A stretch of DNA of 7,416 nucleotides from Geobacter sp. GTDB lineage: Bacteria; Desulfobacterota; Desulfuromonadia; Geobacterales; Geobacteraceae. How positions within the stretch are numbered: the stretch's first letter is position 1; each line of letters begins with the position of its first letter. The stretch spans positions 15,965 to 23,380 of the forward strand of contig DNRQ01000217.1 of the NCBI GenBank assembly GCA_003499925.1, written 5' to 3'. The translations under genes and the position numbers were made by a program. Shown one piece after another: positions 1-7,416 of the stretch. The notes below the pieces were generated by a model that was given only the letters and a program-made list of their open reading frames with translations, searched no databases and was not told the origin of the DNA.

Positions 1-20
1 AGGGGGAGGGACCTGAACAG

Positions 21-58
21 CGGAAGATCAACGCTAATCGGGTAACTTAATGGCAGTG
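21..58 (+). repeat. Dispersed repeat, copy A (inverted partner at 7260-7297)
   Basis: This block matches, in inverted orientation, the block at 7260-7297. The shared parts in order are cggaagat (21-28), four differing bases, gctaatc (33-39), one differing base, and the perfect 18-mer ggtaacttaatggcagtg (41-58). About 33 of 38 positions agree. Weaker similarity continues outward on the 5' side (G-rich run, then tgaacag here against tgagcag there) and on the 3' side (a run of C). The copy lies upstream of the receptor operon in the same orientation relative to the downstream gene as copy B has to murB. The function is unknown; it could be a dispersed intergenic element. Confidence 0.8.
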
Positions 59-225
59 CCCCCCGCCCCCCCCCCGATCCCGCTCCCTGTGTCGATCGAG
101 GAAATTTCCGCGGCTCCCCATCCACTCCCCCCGCCTCAATCGTTGCGCTCGCGTTTCCCAAACCGACACTCCCGCTTTCCGCTCCACCTTGCGCCGGCGC
201 TTCCCGCCGGAGCAAAGGAGCAGTC

Positions 226-305
226 CCGGCAGAGGCTTTGGCAACTCAGGGCAAGGAGGCTCATCGGAGCAGCCGGCGGTTTGCAGCCGGTTTTTCATCT
301 GCCGG
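226..305 (+). promoter_or_regulatory. Possible structured leader with nested stems and a U-tract
   Basis: Two compatible pairings are visible. The outer stem pairs ccggcag (226-232) with ctgccgg (299-305). Inside it, ccggc (273-277) pairs with gccgg (286-290) and is followed at once by five T (291-295), a weak intrinsic-terminator shape. If transcribed as part of the receptor operon leader, this could act as an attenuator or mark the end of an upstream transcript. I looked for cobalamin, c-di-GMP, TPP, glycine and fluoride aptamer cores and recognised none. In DNA this GC-rich, such stems can arise by chance, so confidence is low. Confidence 0.22.
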
Positions 306-420
306 ATGCCCAACGCGGGGCAGGTGCCTAATTGTTCTCAAGTTTCGCCCTGATCTGCCGAGAAGCAGGTATGCCTTTAATTAAGAAGGATTGGAAGATT
401 TTATGGATTTGAGCAATCCA

Positions 421-425
421 GGAGG
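421..425 (+). promoter_or_regulatory. Ribosome binding site that fixes the receptor start at 433
   Basis: A consensus Shine-Dalgarno GGAGG ends 7 nt before the ATG at 433. The upstream in-frame candidates are poorer: the TTG at 391 is a rare start codon, and the ATG at 403 has only aagga 12 nt away. Starting at 433 also yields a clean signal peptide at the very N-terminus, whereas the earlier starts add an acidic, non-signal-like extension. Confidence 0.8.
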
Positions 426-432
426 TGTCAGA

Positions 433-2487
433 ATGCAGCAAAGGCTTGCAGGCATGTTGCGTTTTTTGTGGACGCTAGCGGCGTCGTTTTTGATACTGAT
501 CCCGGTCTCCCTGTGCCGGGCAGAGACCCCTGCGGCCGATCAGGACGTCAAGCCCGACCTCATGGAGATGAGCGTCGAGGAACTGATGAGGGTCGAGGTC
601 GCCACCGTGTTCGGGGCATCGAAGTTCGAACAGCAGGTGACCGAAGCCCCCGCCTCGGTCAGCATCGTCAGCGCCGACGACATCAGGAAATACGGCTACC
701 GTACCCTGGCCGACGCCTTGCGCAGTGTCAGGGGGATCTACGTCACCTACGACCGGAACTACAACTACCTCGGGGTGCGCGGCTTCGACCGTCCGGGCGA
801 CCTGAATACCCGGGTGCTGCTCCTGGTGGACGGGCACAGGATCAACGACAACATCTTCGAATCGGCGCCCATCGGCACCGAGTTCCCGGTCGACGTGGAA
901 CTGATCGACCGCATCGAGGTGATCCGCGGGCCGAGTTCGTCGCTCTACGGAACCAACGCCTTCTTCGGGGTGGTCAACGTCATCACCAAGCGCCCCGGCG
1001 CCCTGGATGGAGTGCAGCTGGCGACAGCGGCCGGCAGCTTCGAAACCTGGAACGGCAGGGCCAGCTTCGGGAAGGAACTCGGCAACGGCCTGGGCATCCT
1101 GCTCTCCGGCTCCGTCATGCAGAGCGAGGGAGCGGACCGGCTCTACTACAGCGAATTCGACAACGACGGCAGCGGCGGCACGGCCCGGCATGCCGACGGC
1201 GACCAGAACTACCAGCTCCTGGCCAAACTCTCCTACCGCGATTTCAGCCTCACCGGCGTCCTCGCTTCGCGGGAGAAGCGCATACCGACCGCTTCCTTCG
1301 ACACGGTCTTCGATACCACGCAGACCCGCACCACGGACGGCCACGGCTTCCTTGATCTCAAGTACGCCCACAGCTTCGACAGCGACACCGAGCTTACCGC
1401 CCGGGCCTTTTACGACAGCTACCGCTACGATGGCAGCTATCTCTACGACCGGACCGAGCCCGACGCCCCCCCCTCGTTCGTGCTGAACAAGGATCAGGCC
1501 TGGGGCAACTGGTGGGGAGGCGAGCTGCAGGTCACCAGGACCTTCTTCGACCGGCACAAGGTGACCGCGGGCGTCGAGCATCGCAGCAACAGCAGACAGC
1601 ACCAGCGCAACTACGATGCCGACCCCTTTTTCGAGTATCTCGATGACAAGCGGAGTTCCGCCAACTGGGCGCTCTACCTGCAGGACGAGATCCGGATCTC
1701 GGACAGCCTGATACTTTCCGCGGGGCTGCGCCATGACCGGTACCAAAGTTTCGGCGGCACCACCAACCCCAGGCTGGCCCTGATCTACCGACCTCTGGAA
1801 GGGACGGTTTTCAAGCTCCTCTACGGACAGGCCTTCCGTGCTCCCGGCGCCTTCGAGTACTACTACAGCGACGGCGGACAGACCACCAAGGCGAACCCCG
1901 CCCTGAAGCCGGAGCAGATCCGGACCTACGAGATGGTGTACGAGCAGTACTTCCTCAAGCAGTACCGTTCCTCGCTGTCGGGGTTCTACTACCGGATCAA
2001 CGATCTGATCAGCCAGCGCATCGATGACGGCGACGGTCTGATCCAGTTCGCCAACGTGGAGGATGTCGAAGCCAGGGGAGGGGAGCTGGAACTGGAAGGA
2101 ACCTGGGACGGCGGTCTCAAGGGGCGCCTCAGCTACACCTATCAGCGGGCCACCGATGCCGACACCGGTGCCGTCCTGAGCAATTCGCCCAGGCACCTGG
2201 CCAAGTTCAACCTGGTCCTGCCGCTGCTCCGGGACCGGCTCTTTCTCGGTTTCGAGGAGCAGTATCAAAGCTCCAGGATCTCGCTTGCCGGCAACCGGAC
2301 CGGTGCCGCCTACCTCAGCAATGCGACGCTCTCCTGCCGCACTGCCTTGCCCGGGCTGGAGCTCTCCCTGTCGGGGTACAACCTGTTCGACTACCGTTAC
2401 CGGGACCCGGGGGCGGCCGAGCACGTTCAGGACATGATCCGGCAGGACGGCCGCAGCTTCCGCGCCAAACTCGACTATCGCTTCTAG
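433..2487 (+). CDS. TonB-dependent outer-membrane receptor
   Basis: This 684-residue protein is a TonB-dependent receptor, an energised outer-membrane gate for scarce ligands such as siderophores, cobalamin or other chelates. Residues 1-30 form a Sec signal peptide (hydrophobic FLWTLAASFLILIPV, probable cleavage after LCRA). A short mature N-terminus with MSVEELMRVEVATVF (46-60) resembles the leader of the LSLEELMxVEV-type receptors and may hold the TonB box. The plug domain spans about 65-188: APASVSIVSADDIRKYG, LADALRSVRGIYV, LGVRGF, VLLLVDGHRIND, IDRIEVIRGPSSSLYG, FFGVVNVITK. The rest is barrel, with repeated aromatic beta-strands, a RAPGAFEYYYSD segment, and the C-terminal LDYRF whose final Phe is the usual BAM recognition residue. 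The length is normal for the family and no frameshift is seen. The ligand cannot be read from sequence. The stop lies 8 nt before the YfiR-like gene, so the receptor is the first gene of a three-gene operon and may feed a signal to the kinase. Confidence 0.95.
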   Translation: MQQRLAGMLRFLWTLAASFLILIPVSLCRAETPAADQDVKPDLMEMSVEELMRVEVATVFGASKFEQQVTEAPASVSIVSADDIRKYGYRTLADALRSVRGIYVTYDRNYNYLGVRGFDRPGDLNTRVLLLVDGHRINDNIFESAPIGTEFPVDVELIDRIEVIRGPSSSLYGTNAFFGVVNVITKRPGALDGVQLATAAGSFETWNGRASFGKELGNGLGILLSGSVMQSEGADRLYYSEFDNDGSGGTARHADGDQNYQLLAKLSYRDFSLTGVLASREKRIPTASFDTVFDTTQTRTTDGHGFLDLKYAHSFDSDTELTARAFYDSYRYDGSYLYDRTEPDAPPSFVLNKDQAWGNWWGGELQVTRTFFDRHKVTAGVEHRSNSRQHQRNYDADPFFEYLDDKRSSANWALYLQDEIRISDSLILSAGLRHDRYQSFGGTTNPRLALIYRPLEGTVFKLLYGQAFRAPGAFEYYYSDGGQTTKANPALKPEQIRTYEMVYEQYFLKQYRSSLSGFYYRINDLISQRIDDGDGLIQFANVEDVEARGGELELEGTWDGGLKGRLSYTYQRATDADTGAVLSNSPRHLAKFNLVLPLLRDRLFLGFEEQYQSSRISLAGNRTGAAYLSNATLSCRTALPGLELSLSGYNLFDYRYRDPGAAEHVQDMIRQDGRSFRAKLDYRF

Positions 2488-2495
2488 AGGAGTCG

Positions 2496-3095
2496 ATGAC
2501 TTTAACTTCTGCAACGGATAAGCTTTTGCCCCGCCCGGCGTGCCTGCAGAGGCTGGCGGGCGCCCTGATGCTGCTCTTTGCCCTTTGGGGAGGCACCGGC
2601 TGCTGGTCGGTTTCGGCTGCGGCTGCGTCGCCCCCGGCGAGTTCCGAGTACCAGGTGAAGGCGGCCTTTCTCTACAACTTCATGAAGTTCGTGGAGTGGC
2701 CGAGCGACGGTCTCGCCACGCCCGGGACCATCTGCCTCGGCATCCTGGGCCGGGACCCCTTCGACGACGCGCTCGATGAGTTCAAGGGGAAGCTCGCCAA
2801 GGGTCGCAAGGTCGTGGTGCTCCATTTCCGCAGCGTCGAAGAGGTGAAGGGGTGCGATATCCTCTTCATCTGCCCCTCCGAAAAGGGGCGCCTCTCCCAG
2901 ATCCTGAAGCTCGCCAACAACAGCCGGATGCTCACGGTGGCCGACCAGGAAGGTTTCTGCGAGGCGGGAGGGATGATCAACCTGCTCTTCATCAAAAACC
3001 GGGTCGGCTTCGAGGTCAACGTCGCCGCGGCGTCGCGCGCCAAGCTCCGGGTCAGCTCCCAGCTGCTGAAACTGGCGCGCAACGTGTTCGAATAG
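2496..3095 (+). CDS. YfiR/DUF4154-family periplasmic protein
   Basis: This 199-residue secreted protein belongs to the YfiR (DUF4154) family. Residues 19-44 give a hydrophobic export signal ending in an Ala-rich stretch, so the mature part probably begins near SPPASSEY. Family hallmarks are EYQVKAAFLYNFMKFVEWP (51-69), GCDILFICPSE (119-129), LTVADQEGF (146-154), GGMINLLF (158-165), FEVN (172-175) and the closing LRVSSQLLKLARNVFE. In Pseudomonas, YfiR is a periplasmic inhibitor of the diguanylate cyclase YfiN, whose sensor is a CHASE8-type domain; the next gene here encodes a kinase with such a domain, so that kinase is the likely partner (inference). Cysteines at 80 and 120 are spaced suitably for a disulfide; C155 has no obvious close partner. 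GAGGAG (2487-2492) overlaps the receptor stop and serves the ATG at rather short spacing. Confidence 0.92.
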   Translation: MTLTSATDKLLPRPACLQRLAGALMLLFALWGGTGCWSVSAAAASPPASSEYQVKAAFLYNFMKFVEWPSDGLATPGTICLGILGRDPFDDALDEFKGKLAKGRKVVVLHFRSVEEVKGCDILFICPSEKGRLSQILKLANNSRMLTVADQEGFCEAGGMINLLFIKNRVGFEVNVAAASRAKLRVSSQLLKLARNVFE

Positions 3096-3108
3096 GCAAA
3101 AAGGCGAC

Positions 3109-5964
<2,856 letters not shown>

Positions 5965-5975
5965 CCCCCCCTTGT

Positions 5976-6058
5976 AAAATCCCCCTCTCCCTAGCCCTCT
6001 CCCACCAGGGGAGAGGGGACTCTAAGCCCCCCTCCCTTGATGGGGAGAGGGGATTTTT
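5976..6058. terminator. Bidirectional intrinsic terminator between convergent genes
   Basis: A large stem pairs AAAATCCCCCTCTCCC (5976-5991) with GGGAGAGGGGATTTT (6043-6057), with one bulged C. It encloses a second perfect 9-bp hairpin, CCCTCTCCC (5995-6003) with GGGAGAGGG (6009-6017). Read on the plus strand, the stem ends in a run of five T (6054-6058), 12 nt after the kinase stop at its left edge. Read on the minus strand it ends in ATTTT (complement of 5976-5980), so it can also stop transcripts from murB. The arms can also pair in alternative registers because the CCCTCTCCC motif is repeated. Confidence 0.7.
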
Positions 6059-6079
6059 AAGCCCCCCTCCCTTGATGGG
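6024..6079. repeat. Tandem-like direct repeat of a C-rich unit
   Basis: Two identical 21-nt units occur 35 nt apart, at 6024-6044 and 6059-6079. Each begins aagcccccctccc and continues through ttgatggg. After the first unit the sequence goes on to gagaggggattttt, after the second to aggggctgggggagggtg. The pattern suggests repeated copies of one palindromic intergenic element, of which the terminator at 5976-6058 is partly made. Confidence 0.85.
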
Positions 6080-6103
6080 AGGGGCTGGGGGAGGGTGAAA
6101 AGC
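6064..6103. repeat. Palindromic intergenic repeat with GAGGGTGAAAAGC tail
   Basis: CCCCTCCC (6064-6071) pairs perfectly with GGGAGGGG (6077-6084) around the loop TTGAT. Downstream lies ctgggg and then GAGGGTGAAAAGC (6091-6103). The same 13-nt tail recurs at 7375-7387 next to another CCCTCTCCC/GGGAGAGGG palindrome, so the two intergenic regions carry related elements. The remaining sequence, 6104-6198, holds an eight-G run (6153-6160) and nothing else I can name. Confidence 0.75.
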
Positions 6104-6198
6104 AGTGGGGTTGAGTCGAAACTACCTATGCATTTTTCAACCGGACGACGCTGGGGGGGGATTTGCCGCCATAGCCTGAAAGGTGACGGCGGACTCTT

Positions 6199-7158
6199 TC
6201 AACGGGGGACTTCCTGCTGTTCCGGCGCGGGGAAGCCGAGGCAGCTCACCTCCTCCTGGAGCTGAACCCCCATCGCGTCGCGCACCCTGCTCTTGACCAG
6301 GCGGGCCAGACGGATCATCTCGTCGGCGCTCGCCTCCCCGGTGTTGATCAGGTAGTTCGCGTGCAGCGCGCTCACCATGGCGGCGCCGACCCTGGTATTG
6401 CGCAGCCCCGACTGGTCGATGAGCCACCCCGCCGGGATCCTGCTCTCCCTGCAGCGGAGCTGCTGGTCGGTCTCGAACCTGCGGATCAGCTCCGGATCGG
6501 TCACCACCGGATTCATGAAGAAGGAGCCGACGCTCTTTTCGCACTGCAGGTGCCTGGCGGTCCGCTTGGCTATGGTCCCCTCCACCTTGTGCCGGACCGC
6601 CTCGGGCTCTCCTTTCGACAGGACCAGCAGCGCCGAAACCACGATGAGCCGCGGGTCGAGCTTGAAACGGCTGCTCCGGTAGGAGAAACCGCAATCCTCC
6701 CGTTCCAGGGCGAGAAGTGCCAGGCTTTCGGCGTGCAGCGCGAAAACCGTCGCGGCGACTTCGCCTATGCAGCTGCCGTAGGCTCCGGCGTTCCCCCGTA
6801 CCGCCCCCCCCAGAAGTCCCGGGATCCCCGCCAGCGACTCCATCCCGCTCAGCCCCCAATCCGCCGTGCGGTATATAAGCCCGGTCAGGTCGACACCCGC
6901 TTCCGCTTCGATCTCGCATCCCGATCTCCTGACCCCCTCCATCTGCAGTCGTATGATCACCCCCCGGAAGCCGTCGTCGCTTACCAGCAGGTTGCTGCCC
7001 CCTCCGAGAATGCCGAAGGGGAGACCCTTTTCGCGGGCGAACAGCAGCGCCTCACGCAGCTCCGTCACGCTTGCGGCAGTCGTGAAAAAGCGAGCCGGTC
7101 CGCCGATTTTCAAGGAGGTGAAGGGGGCCAGCGGCACGTGTTCCTGGAAGGCGATCAT
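6199..7158 (-). CDS. murB: UDP-N-acetylenolpyruvoylglucosamine reductase (MurB)
   Basis: This 319-residue cytoplasmic flavoenzyme reduces UDP-GlcNAc-enolpyruvate to UDP-N-acetylmuramic acid with NADPH, the second committed step of peptidoglycan synthesis. FAD-domain signatures are TSLKIGGPARFF (14-25), ILGGGSNLLVSDDGF (50-64) and SLAGIPGLLGGAVRGNAGAYG (108-128). Active-site residues by family alignment are R161 in SYRSSRF, S212 in GSFFMNP (the proton-donating Ser) and E303 near the C-terminus in LQEEVSCLG. The GSFF(x)NP form and length near 320 point to the shorter, type II-like MurB. The ATG at 7158 gives the expected N-terminus (EHVPLAPFTSLKIGGPA). An in-frame TTG at 7224 would add a non-conserved extension overlapping the promoter, so I rejected it. 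No good Shine-Dalgarno precedes the ATG. The gene is convergent with the kinase and is not next to other division or cell-wall genes in this window, so it may sit outside the dcw cluster or be a second copy. Confidence 0.95.
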   Translation of the reverse strand: MIAFQEHVPLAPFTSLKIGGPARFFTTAASVTELREALLFAREKGLPFGILGGGSNLLVSDDGFRGVIIRLQMEGVRRSGCEIEAEAGVDLTGLIYRTADWGLSGMESLAGIPGLLGGAVRGNAGAYGSCIGEVAATVFALHAESLALLALEREDCGFSYRSSRFKLDPRLIVVSALLVLSKGEPEAVRHKVEGTIAKRTARHLQCEKSVGSFFMNPVVTDPELIRRFETDQQLRCRESRIPAGWLIDQSGLRNTRVGAAMVSALHANYLINTGEASADEMIRLARLVKSRVRDAMGVQLQEEVSCLGFPAPEQQEVPR

Positions 7159-7180
7159 AGGGTAGGTCCGGGATCTGAGG

Positions 7181-7195
7181 TTGTCATATTGACAA
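7181..7195. promoter_or_regulatory. Operator-like inverted repeat TTGTCA-N3-TGACAA
   Basis: TTGTCA (7181-7186) and TGACAA (7190-7195) are perfect inverted halves separated by TAT. An overlapping 13-bp dyad, ATATTG-A-CAATAT, occupies 7186-7198. Both lie in a short AT-rich island within GC-rich DNA and cover the expected murB transcription start, about 7 nt downstream of the -10. That is the classic place for a repressor site. I do not recognise the motif as that of a specific regulator. Confidence 0.45.
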
Positions 7196-7198
7196 TAT

Positions 7199-7207
7199 AG
7201 TATACCA
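7199..7207 (-). promoter_or_regulatory. Extended -10 promoter for murB
   Basis: On the minus strand the sequence reads TGGTATACT: a TG-N extension plus TATACT, five of six bases matching TATAAT. The best -35-like hexamer, TTGGCA (7219-7224), is only 14 nt away, too close for standard spacing, so the TG extension would have to compensate. The predicted start, near 7192, leaves a short 5' leader before the ATG at 7158. Confidence 0.5.
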
Positions 7208-7259
7208 AGTGGCGGATGTGCCAACTATTTTCGGGCGGCTGTAGAGTGGGGCCGGGGGC

Positions 7260-7297
7260 CACTGCCATTAAGTTACCTGATTAGCAGCAATCTTCCG
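7260..7297 (-). repeat. Dispersed repeat, copy B (inverted partner of 21-58)
   Basis: Read on the minus strand this block matches copy A: cggaagat (7290-7297), four differing bases, gctaatc (7279-7285), one differing base and the perfect 18-mer ending at 7260. It lies 53 nt upstream of the murB -10 element and points toward murB, as copy A points toward the receptor operon. On its other side it abuts the palindromic C/G-rich repeat that begins near 7313. Confidence 0.8.
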
Positions 7298-7314
7298 CAA
7301 CCTGCTCAAACACC

Positions 7315-7387
7315 CCCTCTCCCTTGACTTGTCAGCCGTAGCCTTGGCGAAGGCTGACGGGAGAGGGTTGGGGAGAGGGTGAAAAGC
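7315..7387. repeat. CCCTCTCCC palindrome with a second palindrome in its loop
   Basis: Outer arms CCCTCTCCC (7315-7323) and GGGAGAGGG (7359-7367) are the same as those at 5995-6017. Between them lies an inner palindrome, GTCAGCC (7331-7337) with GGCTGAC (7352-7358), whose own loop holds GCC-TT-GGC (7341-7348). The tail GAGGGTGAAAAGC (7375-7387) matches 6091-6103. Compared with the simple loop TTGAT at 6072-6076, about 31 nt (7328-7358) look inserted after TTGA. Confidence 0.75.
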
Positions 7388-7406
7388 TCGCATAAGCCTC
7401 ACCCTC
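7375..7406. repeat. Inverted GAGGGTGA / TCACCCTC pair at the window edge
   Basis: GAGGGTGA (7375-7382) is mirrored by TCACCCTC (7399-7406), followed by a C-run to the end of the window. The second arm looks like the tail of another intergenic repeat copy lying in the opposite orientation and cut off by the window edge. Confidence 0.6.
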
Positions 7407-7416
7407 CCCCCCACCC

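Larger units (their letters stand above)
59..432 (+). other. Non-coding upstream region of the receptor operon
   Basis: About 370 bases hold no gene I can support. The stretch opens with a run of six C, one G and ten C (59-75), followed by pyrimidine-rich sequence to about 190. A perfect GC palindrome lies at 191-200 and GC-rich sequence with hairpin potential runs from 194 to 305. From 325 the sequence becomes more AT-rich (taattgttctcaag, then tttaattaagaagga), which is where a promoter and 5' leader would be expected. I see no convincing paired -35/-10 set. A short stem, atctgc pairing with gcaggt around the loop cgagaa, sits near 352-370. Short open frames here start inside the repeat and translate to Pro/Arg-rich low-complexity sequence, so they are not called as genes. 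Confidence 0.6.

Noticed and set aside
236..256. Sigma-54 promoter suggested by tggcaactcagggcaag
   Set aside because: The GG and GC elements are one base out of register and the -12 box does not match TTGC.
210..330. Cobalamin, c-di-GMP (GEMM), TPP, glycine or fluoride riboswitch in the leader
   Set aside because: None of the conserved core motifs of these aptamers could be found on either strand.
50..331. 93-codon frame (plus) and 88-codon frame (minus, 47-313) upstream of the receptor
   Set aside because: The plus-strand frame starts inside the dispersed repeat, the minus-strand one ends in it, both cross the C-run, and both give Pro/Arg/Gly-rich low-complexity products without ribosome sites.
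391..432. Upstream TTG (391) and ATG (403) starts for the receptor
   Set aside because: The ATG at 433 has a consensus GGAGG at ideal spacing and begins a clean signal peptide.
475..2514. 679-codon open frame antisense to the receptor gene
   Set aside because: It is a mirror of GC-rich codon use in the receptor. The translation is Val/Gly/Glu-rich with no recognisable domain, while the plus strand encodes a full TonB receptor.
2586..2604. Lipoprotein signal at C36 of the YfiR-like protein
   Set aside because: The residues before the Cys (GGTG) do not form a proper lipobox, since no Leu or similar residue is at -3; an ordinary Ala-type cleavage site follows.
6137..6919. 260-codon minus-strand frame overlapping murB
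   Set aside because: It is an out-of-frame shadow of murB rich in Arg/Gly/Pro, with no family features.
7159..7224. TTG start at 7224 for MurB
   Set aside because: The extension is not typical of MurB and would overlap the predicted promoter and dyad; there is no ribosome site before the TTG.

Overview
The window looks like chromosomal DNA of a GC-rich Gram-negative bacterium. The inner-membrane kinase, periplasmic YfiR-type protein and outer-membrane TonB-dependent receptor imply a two-membrane envelope. Codon use, the C/G-rich intergenic palindromes and this gene combination fit Geobacter/Geomonas-type Desulfobacterota. That assignment is a judgement from overall appearance, not a database result.

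Layout: positions 1-432 are non-coding, opening with one copy of a short repeat (21-58), then C-rich sequence and a GC-rich leader with some hairpin potential. Three tightly packed plus-strand genes follow (433-5964): a TonB-dependent outer-membrane receptor, a small secreted YfiR/DUF4154 protein, and a large hybrid histidine kinase (TM - CHASE8-like periplasmic domain - TM - HAMP - HisKA - HATPase - REC - REC - HPt). Gaps of 8 and 13 nt indicate one operon. Positions 5965-6198 hold stacked G/C-rich palindromes that can act as a bidirectional terminator between convergent genes. A minus-strand murB (6199-7158) comes next, with an extended -10 promoter and an operator-like dyad just upstream. 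The last ~150 bases contain an inverted copy of the opening repeat and more palindromic repeats, one of which appears to carry a second palindrome inserted in its loop.

How the genes may work together (inference): the receptor binds or imports an unknown ligand at the outer membrane, the YfiR-like protein monitors the periplasm, and the kinase's CHASE8-like sensor is the probable partner of YfiR, as in the YfiR-YfiN pair. Here the output would be a His-Asp-Asp-His phosphorelay rather than a diguanylate cyclase. No terminal response regulator lies in the window, so the final target is unknown. MurB makes UDP-N-acetylmuramic acid for peptidoglycan and has no obvious functional tie to the operon. 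No CRISPR array, tRNA, rRNA, transposase or phage gene was found.
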